64,000 bases of DNA from Nereocystis luetkeana (GCA_031213475.1 JARUPZ010000004.1:1002501-1066500); one strand, 5' to 3'; counted from the first letter of the stretch, positions 1 to 11,972 are shown. Program-made: numbers and translations. The notes: generated by a model from the letters alone, not told the origin.

Positions 1-710
1 TTCATGCATCCTTCATAATAAACAAAAACCCCATGTTTCGTTTTCCGTTTGACAACTGACTCTGTCTCTCACGGGGGACGGACATAGTCGTACATTCTCG
101 AAGAGGCTCATCCAGATCTGAGGGATTTTCCTGTGTCCACGCGTGGAGGAGGGCGGTGGTCCGTCTCCCTCCGTAGGACGGCAGACATTCATCAGGTCAA
201 GCGTGGTTCACGGAGGATCCTCGTTCCCAACAGCAAGCAGGAGATTTTTTCGGTGAGCCCGCGCTTTGCTTTCCGGTATTCTTGCTACACAAGGTTCGAA
301 GCCTGTGTTGCTGTCCCCGAAGGGCCAGACGATATGCATGCATTCCAAATTATCCACCAGGAGTGTCTCGGCGGTAGCTCACGGTGCAACCGCTGTGCGC
401 GGGGAGAGTGTAGATACGGTGTACGGTCTGTTGCTCGGTGCGTGCGTGCGAAAAATCAGGCTTTTCACTCTTCACTTACTTTGCAGTGCCGACCGACCCT
501 CACCGCGATGCGGTTTGCGGCTTTGATCTTTTTCGAAAGCGTTTTACAGGTAAAACCTACATTGATTGCTACCGGTACCTGGTGGGTAGCAATTTTGGGC
601 CATCAAAAGTCAAAAGCAAGTACCTCGTACCAGGTACACACTACCGCCGTACGTCTCGCGGGTCGAGGTGACTCGACCCGCATGAAACCTGTGTCTCACG
701 GGTCAATCGG

Positions 711-840
711 AAGGTGGCGGGTCGGATCGGGTCGGGTCAGGAGGTTTTGAAATCTCGCGGGTCGGGTCGGGTCGGGTCGGGCCAGGAGATTTTCAAATCT
801 CACGGGTCGGGTCAGGTCAGGAGGTTTTGATATCTCGCGG
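711..840. repeat. GGGTC-type short tandem repeat
   Basis: Imperfect runs of the pentamer GGGTC alternate with a block containing AGGAGGTTTTGA or AGGAGATTTTCA and then TCTCGCGGGTC. The block of roughly 50 bp repeats about three times just upstream of the foldback element. The same array is in copy B at about 58130-58255. Confidence 0.8.
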
Positions 841-1283
841 GTTCTGGCATCTTTTCACACCCTGTTCAGCTACGATAGCGGTCAGCTGTCTCGCAGAGAG
901 CTACTACTGCTGTTTGGAGAAGCTACGCAGCTAGCTGTTTGCAGACAGCTACTCTTCCTAGAAGCTGCGCAGCTAGCTGTCTACAGACAGTTATTGTTTC
1001 ACAAGGCTGCGCAGCTAGCTGCAGGCAGACGGCTATAGTTTTGAGAAGCTGAGCTGTCTACACACAGCTATCGTTTTGAGAAGCTACGCAGCTACCTAGA
1101 CGCAGGTAGCTTCGTACAGACAACTATTTTTTTGAAGGACTGCTGTGCAGCTAGCTGCCTAGAGACAGCTACTGTTTCAAAAGCCTGCTCCCTGAAGACA
1201 GCTACCTCGTATTGTTTTAGAAAGCTGCGCAGCTAGCTGCCTACAGACAGCTATTGCTTTCAGAAGCTACCAGGGTACGCAGC

Positions 1284-1316
1284 TATTAATAGCTGCGTAC
1301 AAGCAGCTACCTGGTA
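1284..1316. repeat. TA micro-insertions in a foldback unit
   Basis: In this tandem unit the usual GCAGCTAGCTGC reads GCAGCTATTAATAGCTGC, with TTAATA added at the TA. Slightly downstream, CAGCTATTG reads CAGCTACCTGGTATTG, with CCTGGTA added at the TA. Neighbouring units lack both additions, so the array shows filled and empty sites side by side. Confidence 0.8.
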
Positions 1317-1426
1317 TTGTTTTAAAGGGCTGCGCAGCTAGCTGCCTACAGACAGCTATTGCTTCAAAAGGCTGCGCAGCTAGCTGTCTGCAGGCAGCTA
1401 CAGGCCCAACTCAGCTATTGTCAGCT

Positions 1427-1432
1427 ACTACA

Positions 1433-1512
<80 letters not shown>
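1427..1512. repeat. (TAC)n microsatellite
   Basis: About 28 TAC triplets lie in the left foldback arm. The same tract in copy B (58917-58973) is shorter, and the mirrored position in the right arm has only a few TAG units, so it expanded after the arms formed. The leucine or threonine runs read from it are not coding evidence. Confidence 0.95.
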
Positions 1513-2270
1513 AGACAGCTGTTATAGTTGTAGTTTTGAGAAGCTGCGCAAGAGGGTGCGTGAACATAACGTGTACTTGTAGCATCGTCTTCCGTTGTTT
1601 TTAGCGTAGGATGAAGCTCATTTTCATCTATCCAAGATCGAATGCATACATACGTTGGATACAAATTCACCGGGGGGGAGGCAGGACAAGGCAACCGAGA
1701 AACGCACTGACATGATCTGCGACAAACAAAACGAGTGCTTGACGGGTGCGGATACGATTGATTGACTGATCGAACCAAACCAGAGTTACTACTACCGATT
1801 CAAATAGGAGTTTCCACGCGAGTGTGCCAGGATATTTTGAACAGATCATAGCTGCTGTTTCAGAATCAGCTACAGCTACCACATCCACACTACACGCACA
1901 CCACACCTCGCGGCAGCTAACACGCTTGGGCCACACAAAATATCCCGGCACACCCGCGTGGAAACTCCTGTATGAATCGGTAGTAGTAACTCTGGTTTGG
2001 TGTGATCTGTCAATCAATCGTATCCGCGCCCGTCAAGCACTCGTTTTGTTTGTCGCAGATCGTATCAGTGCTTTTATCGGTTGCCTTGTCCTGCCTCCCC
2101 CCGATGAATTTGTATCCAACGTATGTGTGCATTTGATCTTGGATAGATGGAAATGAGCTTTATCCTACACAAAAAACAACGGAAAACGATGCTACAAGCA
2201 CACGTTAAAGATGTTCACGCACCCTCTTGCGCAGCTTCTCAAAACTACAACTATAACAGCTGTCTGTAGG

Positions 2271-2278
2271 TATTAATA
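2271..2278. repeat. TATTAATA micro-insertion present in copy A
   Basis: Copy A reads GGTATTAATAGTAG where copy B (TA at 60087-60088) reads GGTAGTAG. The difference is a clean gain of TTAATA at a single TA dinucleotide. Confidence 0.85.
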
Positions 2279-4136
2279 GTAGTAGCTGACAATAGCTGAG
2301 TTTGGCATTTAGCTGCCTGCAGGCAGCTAGCTGCGCAGCCTTTTGAAACACTAGCTGTCTGTAGGCAGCTAGCCGCGCAGCTCTTTAAAATATAGCTGTT
2401 TGTACGCAGCTAGCTGCGTAGCTTCTCAAAACAATAGCAGTCTGTAGGCAGCTAGCTGCGCAGTTTTTCAAAACAATAGCTGTCTTCAGACAGCAGGCTT
2501 TTGAAACAACAGCTGTCTCTAGGCAGCTAGCTGCACAGCCCTTCAAAACAATAGTTAGTTGTCTGTAGGCAGCTAGCTGCTCAGCTTCTCACAACAATAA
2601 TAGCTGTCTGCCTGCAGCTAGCTGCGCAGCCTTTTGAAACAATAACTGTCTGTAGACAGCTAGCTGGACGCCATCGGCCGTAAAAATTGCCACGTCAGCC
2701 AGCACAATTGCCTCGACGGAAGCTGCTTTAGCTGCCCCAGACGCTGTGGACCTAATGTCTCCAACTCTAGGAGGACAAAGCACCGCCCGCCCGACTACAG
2801 ATAGAGCCGTATCCGGACTTGATTGAGTTACCGTGCGCGTGGTGTGCCATTTGGAGGCTCCAGTGGGGAGTACGGTGCGTGTAAAAAGTGCCTCAAAAGC
2901 CCTTTTCCGGGGCTGATGTAAACCATACCCCGATATCTACTGCTACAGAATAAGATGATGTTGATCGCTGATCATTTGTTTTTGTGAGCAACGCAACACA
3001 AGTGCCTCGGTGGGCTCCACCGGCACCCCTCTGGCCCCTTGGATCTCCCACTTGAACAACGTTTTTTCTATTATTTGCCGGCGAGGCGTTTTCTTGTTCA
3101 TTTTTTTTAACAGCCTTCTGCGTACCTGGTTTTCTCTCTTTTCATCGTGTTCGTTTTTCGGTGGTTTTCGTATTTTTTCCCTATTTCCTTTATCTACTTG
3201 CCCGTTTTTAATCAGTGTTCGATTTTCCGTCCGATGTTATCTTCGTTTTTCTTTTCGATTTTTTTATTGGCCCTTTTTTTTAGTGCCCACGATTTTCGTA
3301 TTACGCGTAAATTGTCGCACCTGCTTCTTCCGCTCGAATCACAAGAGAGCACCCAGCTCCGATCATAGCATGTCGTGGTTGAGCATCTACCACAGGCACA
3401 GCACAGCGCAATCAACTCTGCACAAAGCATTAACGTGTACTTCGAAGTATGCCAGGTACGTTTTTTACCGTAAACGTGCCGATCAGAGCCCGACGACAAT
3501 CGATCGTGCACCCAAAATCATGGGCGTCTGTCCGCTTCGCAATGTTTTTTGTTTCGGCGGGCATCTTGTAAGTATCGCCGTCCCCCCTTCCCGGGCCTTG
3601 TATATACGTATATAGCCCACATCATATGTGCACCCCTGAGCAGCAGTGCGATTGGATCGCCTGGCTACCTACCTCGTGCATACCTGGCTTCTATCTATAT
3701 ACTAGTATTGTCGTAAATATTTGCTGGCCTAAACCTTCCTCCAAACCACCGGCAGCTGCTGCTGTGTAACCCCGTGTTTTTTTTTCATGACGTTGTTCAG
3801 AGTGTATCTTCCGTGTGCCTCGCACGACTACAGGGATGTTATACGTATACCATGATATTAATATTAATAGTAAGAGTTCTATCCGATGGATCTCGAAGGA
3901 CCAGTTACCCCTCGTGTCAATGATATCCCCGTCCGTTCTTGCTGCAAGTAGCATAGGGCATACCGTAATAGGCCGATATAGTTTAACGTACTGCGATGTG
4001 GTACGGCTCTCACAATGAAGGTATGCTCGGAAATGTGCAGAGTAGCCCTCATTTCATATACCCGGCACCTGGTATGGGGTTAATCAATTTGGCTCTCGGA
4101 GAGACTCCTCGGTGACCACCTCGTTCGGGCATGACG

Positions 4137-4143
4137 TATAATA
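4137..4143. repeat. TATAATA micro-insertion present in copy A
   Basis: Copy A reads ACGTATAATAGCTC where copy B, near 61950, reads ACGTAGCTC. Five bases are added at one TA, giving TA-TAA-TA. A similar case lies at about 3609, where TA becomes TATATA in copy A, though dinucleotide slippage could explain that one. Confidence 0.75.
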
Positions 4144-4169
4144 GCTCATGCGTGAGGAAGTATAATGCT

Positions 4170-4342
4170 CTTTTTTTTTGCTCATCCCATTTATTATCTT
4201 CGCCCATCTTCTTCTCTCTCTCCTTCCAACTCGTAACTCAGATCCGGGGTCACATAGCAGGCTCGTCTCCCCCCTTCCCGCTACGGTACGTGCCTTCATT
4301 TTTATCGCGAGAAGATTTCAGCCTTTTCTTCCCTCGTCGACT
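4170..4342 (-). mobile_element. SINE fragment (3' module), copy A
   Basis: On the minus strand this reads from GAGTCGACGAGGGAAG through a body with GTACCGTAGCGGGAAG and TGTGACCCCGGATC to GGGATGAG and a short A tail (a T run on plus). It lacks the tRNA-like head seen in the copies at 41175-41511 and 59207-59555. The break falls at nearly the same base as in the copy at 55043-55233, so a separate headless family is possible. Short open frames through it are SINE sequence, not genes. Confidence 0.8.
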
Positions 4343-4811
4343 CTACGGAGTTACAGTGAATCGAAAATCGGACCATTGACGCCGAAATGACTCTTTGACA
4401 AGTCACATTGGGTCTACATAGGGCAACCAACAACTCGATTAGATTCAGATATTCATGTCGAGCGCTGCAATCCGGGGAGATTGGTTGAAATAGGTATCCC
4501 AAGGTATGCCCTGAGCATCAGTGGCGGGTACGCCGTTCGGCCCAGAGAATACTCGTACCGTGTCCTATTAATAAGAGTAAGTATGAACCCATATACTTTG
4601 AGCATCGGTTTTCTCCACCCGCACCGAAAATCTAACGAGTCGCAGGTCCCAGATATAAACGTTGCTCTGATGCCCATCAACTACAAGAAGAGATACCCAA
4701 CGCTTGCTCACTCGCCGAAGAGCACACAACCGAGCGAAAATTATCCCCGACTTACAGCTGGCTACCTGGCCCAAGGTGGCCCGGTGAGCCTAAAATCGCG
4801 CAAAAATACCA

Positions 4812-4980
4812 CGAGGCACGATTCTTCGATACATGGAGGAGGACCAAGCCCCAAGAACTGCAGTGACGGTCCGATGACACTGAGTTATGTGGTCTGAGGA
4901 ACGATTTTTCGATACACGGAGGAGGACCAAGCCCCGAGAACGTCAGTGACGGTCCGACGACACTGAGTCATGCGGTCGTG
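4812..4980. repeat. Tandem pair of about 82-bp units
   Basis: Two adjacent units share TTCGATACA, GGAGGAGGACCAAGCCCC and CAGTGACGGTCCGA with a handful of substitutions. The pair recurs at about 62624-62792 in copy B. Confidence 0.8.
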
Positions 4981-6192
4981 TAGATCCCTTTAGAGGCTGC
5001 GATCGTGCCGTGCCCGCAGATATCTGGTTGTGCCTTATATCGGGAGGCTATAGGACCGTGTTGGTTTTGCTTCGGTTTAATAAAAAGCTAAAAAAGCGCG
5101 TCGGCTATGAGTTCAACCGATCGGCAGATTTGTGGCAGAATATGTTATTGTTCCCTATATACATATATACATACACCACGAGAAAGCCGTTCCTAGGCGT
5201 ATCTACCGAAACACGAACGGTTTCGAATTTTCAAAAAAACGATAATCTCCCTTTTTTATCGCAAAACGTCTGAATTGCCCCCTGAACACCTCGTTGTCCA
5301 TCGCTGTTACCGGCAGTTGTACGAGGGATACCATTATTATTATTATACAAGCCTTTTGAGTATGTAGACTCGCACACTGAAAGTTCCAGTAGTACCACGT
5401 ACACTACAACGCAAACGAGCCCACGTGTTTTCGTTCAGTTGAGACCCACCATACACGCCTTGAATTCAGAGTATTCACTCAAAAGCTACGAAATTGACAG
5501 TTTTTAGACTCGTGCTTAGAATATTGGAACATACTCGAAGCAGTTTATGATACCGTGCCTGGTACGAAACTTCGCGTGTATTATCTGGTTGGATCGCAGG
5601 TTGGATCTATCTCTCTAAACGAGCATGTACAATTGTACAATAATGTACATACAACATCCATCAAACTGTTGTCATCGGTCGCACCTATTGACGCCGAGAT
5701 CCTCCGAGGCACGTCAGTAGTAAGTAAGTGTCTCCGTATTCAAACCGCGCAAATATATTAAAAGCCAGTGTACTATTACTACATACTTGCCGTACGTACC
5801 ATCGCACACTGGCAACACTGGCAGTGACGTCATTCCAGTGGAAACGCTCGCTCGTGATTTCCTTCGGTTGAGCTGATGTACTGTAACAGGTACCAGGTAC
5901 ACATTACAAGTAGGATTTGCTCAAAGAAAGGCTAAATGACAGAGAAACGAGGAATGTGTACGATACATGTGTACGTATACATCAGGGATATTATTAATAG
6001 TACCGCAGATTTAAGTGAGGACGTGCCGTTAACACCGCAAAAACGCCAAAAAATGTGGAAACCGCTCGCTAGAACCGCTGCCAAAAATCCGTTCGAGGTG
6101 GTAAACCAGGGGACGGATCGCTATCATCCCTTGTTGGGCAAGACCACTCACTTTGCACCCCTGTTTGCTCTATCACCTATCACCCGTCCAAA

Positions 6193-8247
6193 AGTATTAT
6201 TAATAGTGAGCTTCAATTCAAACGTACACTGATTGCACAGTAGTCATGGCATGATGATGATGGCAGGCAGTCCAAGTATACAGAGTACCAGATATTATTA
6301 ATAGTACGGAACGCTATAATATTGATAGAATTCCAAAAATATACGAGGGGTTTCCACTATGCATGGAGACGTTTGCCCCCAGGGGCCAGCACAAAAATCT
6401 CGAAACCGCGAAATAGATCCAACCGGCATGCGATTTTGATAACCGCTGACAACCTGCATCTCACGGCTGACCTCTCTACCCTATCTCCCCTTCCGGAGCA
6501 TGCCGGCCTCCCATACGAAACCTTGGAGCCCATATTATCATGTTTGCTGTGTACCGTTCTTCGCCTACGCGGCAGTACGCTTGAATCGCCTTGCTACATA
6601 TCAGGTACATACCTGGTACATATCTACTGTATATGTGTTACTTTTTGCTGGCCCTAAACCTGCTTCCAAACCGCCGGCAGATGCGCAACCCTGCATTCTG
6701 TGCATGGCGTCTGTTGCATTCTGTGCATGGCGTCTGTTGCGCGGGCCTGGCAACGATATAGGCATAGTATATGTTAATAGTAATCTATTGATAGGTACCG
6801 GTGAAGACAGCTTTTCAATCTGTCGGTGGTCGTTTTTTTTTTATATGTTCTGTATCCCCGGGGTAAAAGCGCCTCAACATGCAGTGGAAGCCCTTGTAAA
6901 ACGTTCACGCTACAGCAGCACAGCAGTAGGCACTATCATAGGCAGCACACCCCAGCATCACAGCATGGCCGCACAGGGGACCTCCTGTGGTAGCCTGGGG
7001 TCTGGTGAGCTAGAAACCATCTCACATCACACGTCTCATCACTTGATCAACACCACGCTGACTTGTTAGTCCGTGCTAAAAACGCATGTTTGCTTCTCGT
7101 TGTGCACGTATTTACCGATTTAAAAACGGAAAAGGTTATCTCCAGATTCCGAGAGGTTGTTTGAGTTTGGTTGTACCAGTAAGCGATATCTCGATCATGC
7201 CGAACCTGACTTCTATGAGCGTGGCATAAAATATTCAAATATTCGATTTGAAGAAAACACTAGAAATATGATTCGCCGATCCGTCAAAAGTTATCATTGC
7301 CACGCGCTTCAGCTTGGTCGATTGGTAAGGCTATAACATGTTTGTCGTGCTATGATCAAAACTGCGCAAGTAATGAGCTTGCAGCTATCCTCCTCAGTCC
7401 CGCCGACATCTAGCTCGCCGCGAGTGCAATGAGCACATTTGAACTCTACTAGTAACAAGCTTGGCGAAAAGTCAGTCTACCGCACAGCACAAGTTGCAGA
7501 TGCCCACGAGTTTCGTGGTATACTGCTGCTGCAATCGAGTAGGCCTGCTGAATACCCACTTTTAGCTCGATTTCGCCCGATTTTCGCCCATTTTTTATTT
7601 TTGCGGTTTCTCCGCGCATCCCCGGATGCCCCCTTCAGTTTTTTTAAACGTTTTCGTATAAATCCGAGTAAACATGTAACATATTTTGAGCTGAAACCCA
7701 GCATAGAACACTGCCCCGAAAATACGGTGGCGGGGGTCATACCTGTAGAGAATAGGAGGCGTACATATTGTGTCTCGTGTCTCGTATCTTCCCCGCTGAG
7801 CCTTGGGCCGCTTTTTCGCGATGCCGTCCGTCTTGATACTTTCGTGTTTTCTGCTTCGTTTGTTTACGGCTCATGCTTGTACAGGAAGTATACAGTATAA
7901 CTACAGTACCAGGCATCAGCTTGAAACATACCCGGATGATACCACGGAATGGGATGCCAAACGTGCTTCATGCAAGATATGGAAACTTCGATATTTCGAT
8001 GTTATCAATACTTGACTTTCGATGCGATACCCAGCACGATTATGGGCAGCGATATGATATCACGAGACCCAAGCTAAGCAACTCCTATATCCCACTATAT
8101 CGGGGAACGTAAGGGCAGCCCGGGTTGTCATTTTTGATTCCCAAATGGCAGCTGGTCGCCCCCCCGCCCCTGGTGCGTATATACTGATTTTTCGTACGTC
8201 AATACCTTGGTACATGTTTTTCTCTGCTCGTCCCTTGCGTCTGGCAG
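6193..8247. other. Noncoding stretch before gene A
   Basis: No frame here has convincing codon structure or a recognisable domain. It holds TATTAATA at about 6200 and 6297, TACCTGGTA at 6610, two perfect 23-bp tandem units at 6693-6738 and TACAGTA pairs near 7888-7905. Upstream exons of gene A may lie here, but I could not identify them. Confidence 0.5.
6693..6738. repeat. Perfect 23-bp tandem duplication
   Basis: The unit begins GCATTCTGTGCATGGCG and occurs twice back to back without mismatch. Confidence 0.9.
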
Positions 8248-8619
8248 GCACCGGAGAACGACCAGCCTATGGAAGCGCCGACACCGCCACCCGTGGGGCT
8301 ACCGATGGACCTGCCTGTGGACGAAGCACCGACAAACCCGACTGTTGAGCTACCGACGGACCAGCCTGTGGCAGCGCCGACTGCGCAACCGGTAGACCCA
8401 TCGATGGAGCCTCCAGAGGTGGCAGCGACCGAACAGACAGCGGTACCGGCGGAGCCTAGAGCAGTGGCACCATCGACGCCACCCGTGGACGTGCTGTCGA
8501 AACCGCCGGCAGCAGTACCCATCGAACCGTTTGCAGCGGCATCTGCTGAACCTCCGGCGGCGGCGGCGGCGGCTGCTGCGGCTGCGGCGGCGGCGGCGCC
8601 TGCGGCTCCATTAGCGGAG
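8248..8619 (+). CDS. Gene A, Pro/Ala/Val-rich exon
   Basis: A 372-nt exon, phase 0 at both ends, follows the acceptor GTCTGGCAG and ends before the donor GAG|GTGCGT. It encodes 124 residues of low-complexity sequence: degenerate repeats of the type PVDxPxxxP and PTxxPV with regular acidic residues, then a run of about 14 alanines from a GCG/GCT tract, ending APLAE. No catalytic domain is visible. It is probably a disordered linker or wall-type extension. Because of the repetitive GC-rich codons the other strand is open too, so the strand call rests on the splice sites and on the phase match to the exon at 11331. No initiating ATG can be placed and upstream exons are expected. Unrecognised protein. 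Confidence 0.5.
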
Positions 8620-9139
8620 GTGCGTGGGCAAAGCTACACCTGTATGAGTGGGGATTTGAAGTATAGAATATCAGGTACATGACACGGACGACTCACGCAA
8701 GATCTAAAGATGAACGAACTGGTACTCTTCCGTTTTGAACTCTGAAACAAAGGCACTAATCTTGGAAACTGATCCGGTAATGAGTCTGGCGGACAGGATC
8801 AAATAGCCGCATCCGTCGATCCAGCGTGAGAGCAACCGGAATTAATCCGATTAAACATGTGCATTTCTACAACGAGATGTGTTTTATTCGTGTTTTTTTT
8901 TTTTGCATGCTCATATGTGTTTACCAGGTATCACATTGTACGAGTATTCGCATGAATGGGTACAGGCTACATACACAGGAAGCACGACATATACACTGCA
9001 CGCACACGTTACACGCAGGGAGGGAGGAAAAGGGATTGGCTGAGAGTGATGATGTTTGGTGTCTCTAGATTGTGTTACCAACTTTCGAGTTACTTACGAA
9101 ACTACGTATTCTTCGCAATTTAGTAAACTAGTAGTAATA

Positions 9140-9260
9140 ATAATATGATAAGATACCTTGGAGAACGGATACGAGTATTATTCGTACACTATTAATATTT
9201 GTACGTTGCAAAACCAGCGGACTAAAAACAACCGTTAAGTAACATAGTACGATCACTCTC
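9140..9260 (-). repeat. Dispersed repeat, minus-strand copy
   Basis: Read on minus, the stretch with TATGTTACTTAACGGTTG, TAGTCCGCTGGTTTTGC and a TATTAATA resembles 33230-33310 on plus. In one frame the two copies share TVxxSPxVLxxTxINS, but neither sits in a longer coding frame. Confidence 0.5.
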
Positions 9261-10324
9261 ACCCACACCCACCAACTAACCCACTCACCCCTCGCTAAAA
9301 TATCCAGAAAGACAAAACCGGAGAATGGGGGATGTGAACCCATGCTGCTGACCCCCAGAGTCCGGATGGGGACTGCTCTATTATTACGTACCGATGACCC
9401 AAACTAAGGATTGTGATTGTTTGCTCGATCTTGGTACTTGTTGACATTTGGATTTGAATAACGAGTACCTGGTAGTTTTGCGCGTATCTACGTCGACTAT
9501 CGACTGTTGTCAGCTGTCGGATGCGACTTGGACCGAAGTGGGTCGATTAGTCAAACATTTCGGACGGAATTGGTCGATGCTCGAGCTTTGTAAGCTTAGG
9601 CTCTGCAAGTGTGGGAAGGTGTATCTGGTATTCGTTAGGGTACCTGTGTATTATGGAATTGTTGAATACCCGGGTAACCTAGACGCGGGTACATGATCTA
9701 CCAACGGGTGTATGTGAATTCATGTTTATTCTGCTGTATTACCTTCTCCCCAATACCATTCGACCCATCGGTAATATTACATGCCCTGGGATTGAGACAA
9801 TATACACGCTGAGTGTTCGGCCAGCTTGAGTATATCGCCAAACACCCACCATGCCCGTGTGTACCCGGGTAGATATCCTTGGATGCCCGGATTTTATGCG
9901 GGTAGATCCGGGTAGACCCTACCAACGGGTATCCATGACCCATATGACGGCCCCCACTATGTTACCTATCGTCTTGTTATATACGGTACCCAGTAGGACA
10001 TTGAACGAAAAGGAGGACACCCCCGTAAAAAAATAACTTGAAGAGGGACTTTGCTCTTCGTCGGCGGCGACGCCCATGCACTCCGTCGAATCGACTCGAA
10101 ATCAAAACCTATGGGGTTTGACGAACTCCCATGGCCCCTGCCTTCCCAACCATTCAGTTTGGGTGTGTGTTTTGTGAACGTGTTGTCGATGAACGAAAGT
10201 GGTCAAAAGCAGAGCGCGAGTATGTGCCCCTCTTTGACACGTTTACGCGAGGGCATATGATACCCCGTCCCCTCCGCCAGGTACTTGTAGTAAGTTTGGG
10301 AAGTCCCCTTTATGGTACGCAAGG

Positions 10325-10414
10325 CTGTACTTTTTTTGTCGAGATTTATGCGGCTCTCGAGATAGGTATCTGTACTTTTTTTGTCGAGATTTATGCGGTT
10401 CTCGAGATAGGTAT
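10325..10414. repeat. 45-bp tandem duplication
   Basis: Two adjacent units start CTGTACTTTTTTTGTCGAG and end CTCGAGATAGGTAT, with one C/T difference. It is a recent local duplication inside noncoding DNA. Confidence 0.95.
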
Positions 10415-11330
10415 TTAGGTGTGATCTCACACCATTGATTTTAATATTAATACTCGCAGGCGGAGAACTTGCACGTGAATTCAATATATACTGTTGTATG
10501 TATAGCAGGAGTTGTTGAAGATAGGAATGGCCTACATGTTGCCAAATGGGATCAGGGTACCAGGTGGGTCTCCGGCAACTCCTTCGGAGGGTTTTTTGTA
10601 TTTCTGCGCCACTAAGGGAGCAGGGTGCCTTATGGGAATTGACCCACTGCCGGGTCAAAGCACCAAATGGGAACCGGATGCCAGCTGGTAAACAATACGT
10701 GCAAACCCGAATAGCCTGGCACATACGCGCATGTTGTCCGCCGCTGCATACTACTGCTGTTCCTGGTACCTCGTTGTGGTCATGTATCGTTTAAAATACG
10801 TGCTCTATTGTTGTTGTTTTCATTCTAATAATAACCCATCGCCGAAATTCTAGTCCGTGGTCACAGGGCAGGCTCCAATAACTCTGGAGAGGAAGAATAC
10901 TTCACGAGAAAAAATACACAGACACGAAACAGTAGACGTAATAACTTACGCACATCGCACACCTCAAAGAAGAAAGCATGAAATCAGCGTACTCGTACTA
11001 TCAATACGTACGCACCAATATACAGCAGTAACGTATGCTAAGGTTGCCTCCGGGAAGTGTCTAGGGTAGTGTCGCAAGAGAGAAGTGTCTATTTTTCATG
11101 AACGAGTGACTATTTTAACATACCACAGGGTACTTTGTCCAGAACATGTGTTCCTATCCCTGTATGTGACAGAGAGACGCAGAGTGTGCGCGGTGAACGG
11201 CCTACCGCAGCCAGTGCTACATACCTTGCACCACACATTGCACGTACAGAGTACAAACTGACCAGGAATGCCTGTGTTTGGCGCCTGCCTTCTTCTGTTT
11301 GCGCTCCGCCCGCATGGTTGCCCACCGCAG

Positions 11331-11820
11331 GATCCACTCGATCAACTCTGTGGCGATCGACCTACTCCACGCTGTCCAATCGTCATAGAAAGCTTGGACC
11401 CGGCAGTTGAGATGAGGCGCGCAGAGCCTGAGCCTCCTAAAGGCATCCTCGCGGACGTAGCCCTGATGCGCCTGCACCAGGGAGTTGATTGGTGCGTGCG
11501 GGCCAAAGTAGCAGATAAAAAAGCAGCGTCTCTGAAAGCACAGGAGCTGTTTCTTGCAACGGGGAAAACAGTCCTCGGCATGGTCTGCAAAGAGCGGCTG
11601 GGGGGGGGTAACCCCTACGAAGCGGGCGGTGTTTACCGCGCCCCCCGTGTCGCTGGTGCTCTTGATGAGCTTTCCACGATCCAGAGGCATTTCCGCTCCA
11701 GTTTTGGGGCAGCTGCTTTAATTCTGGAGGCGATACTGCTCAACATGGTGCACGAGGCACAGGAGGAGGTATGGAGACTGCATCCCTCCCTGGACTTGAA
11801 CAACGAAGCGCTGAAATGGG
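11331..11820 (+). CDS. Gene A, internal exon
   Basis: A 490-nt exon between the acceptor CCCACCGCAG and the donor AAATGGG|GTGAGT; it starts in phase 0 and ends in phase 1. It encodes about 163 residues with balanced composition: an acidic/basic N-terminal stretch (MRRAEPEPPKG), then amphipathic helices including ADVALMRLHQGVDWCVRAK and ALILEAILLNMVHEAQEEVW. That looks like a folded helical domain. I do not recognise the family. An in-frame ATG at 11268 followed by a hydrophobic FGACLLLFAL offers an alternative start with a signal-like peptide, in which case 8248-8619 would be a separate gene. Confidence 0.6.
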
Positions 11821-11972
11821 GTGAGTTGTTTTTGTATCTGGTACGTGGCTAACGATGCCCGTACAGGGTAGACATATTCCTACGTACCGCAGTACAGCAG
11901 TAGATAGCGGGGATGTCTAAAACCCCGTGCTGGGGCCAGTACGTACGTACCGGTTTGGTCCCGAATGTTCAG

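Larger units (their letters stand above)
866..2666. mobile_element. Foldback-type element, copy A
   Basis: A left arm (about 866-1850) and right arm (about 1931-2666) are inverted complements around a loop of about 80 bp. The inner 340 bp of each arm (about 1509-1850 and 1931-2270) pair nearly perfectly. The outer parts are arrays of a roughly 45-50 bp unit containing GCAGCTAGCTGC and a CAGACAGCTATTG-like core, in opposite orientation on the two sides. Inverted repeats made of short tandem units are the hallmark of Foldback (FB) elements, known from Drosophila. No transposase frame is present, so it would be non-autonomous. A TAC microsatellite has expanded in the left arm only. A nonmobile palindromic satellite is the alternative. 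Confidence 0.75.
1..6192. repeat. Large direct repeat, copy A
   Basis: Positions 1-6192 match 57418-64000 almost base for base in the same orientation. Copy A is already repeat at base 1 and copy B still repeat at base 64000, so neither boundary lies in the window and the unit is longer than 6.2 kb. Copies differ by scattered substitutions, a SINE present only in B, one extra foldback unit in B, microsatellite length and several 4-8 bp micro-insertions at TA. I see no convincing gene inside. The longest open frame, near 133-750, is shared, but a 4-bp indel near 230 changes its upstream frame between copies. Segmental duplication, long terminal repeats of a very large element, or haplotype mis-assembly would all fit. 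Confidence 0.95.
8620..11330 (+). other. Putative gene A intron, repeat-bearing
   Basis: About 2.7 kb with no convincing coding frame. It holds TACCAGGTA at 8922, TACCTGGTA at 9466, a copy of a dispersed repeat at about 9140-9260, a tRNA-like B box on minus near 9335 (no matching acceptor stem, so not called), degenerate GGGTAGATCCGGGTAGAC motifs at 9680-9945, and a 45-bp tandem pair at 10325-10414. TACAGCAGTA is at about 11022. The intron assignment is inferred from the phase match of the flanking exons. Confidence 0.4.

Noticed and set aside
133..750. Roughly 200-codon frame shared with 57573-58166
   Set aside because: A 4-bp indel shifts the upstream frame between copies and the 3' part runs into GGGTC repeats; no codon-level constraint is apparent.
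4481..4897. 138-codon frame identical in both large repeat copies
   Set aside because: Identity reflects recent duplication; the frame runs into an 82-bp tandem repeat and has no recognisable domain.
9325..9395. Minus-strand tRNA candidate with GGGTTCACATCCC
   Set aside because: The T-loop is good, but no matching acceptor stem or A box at correct spacing exists.
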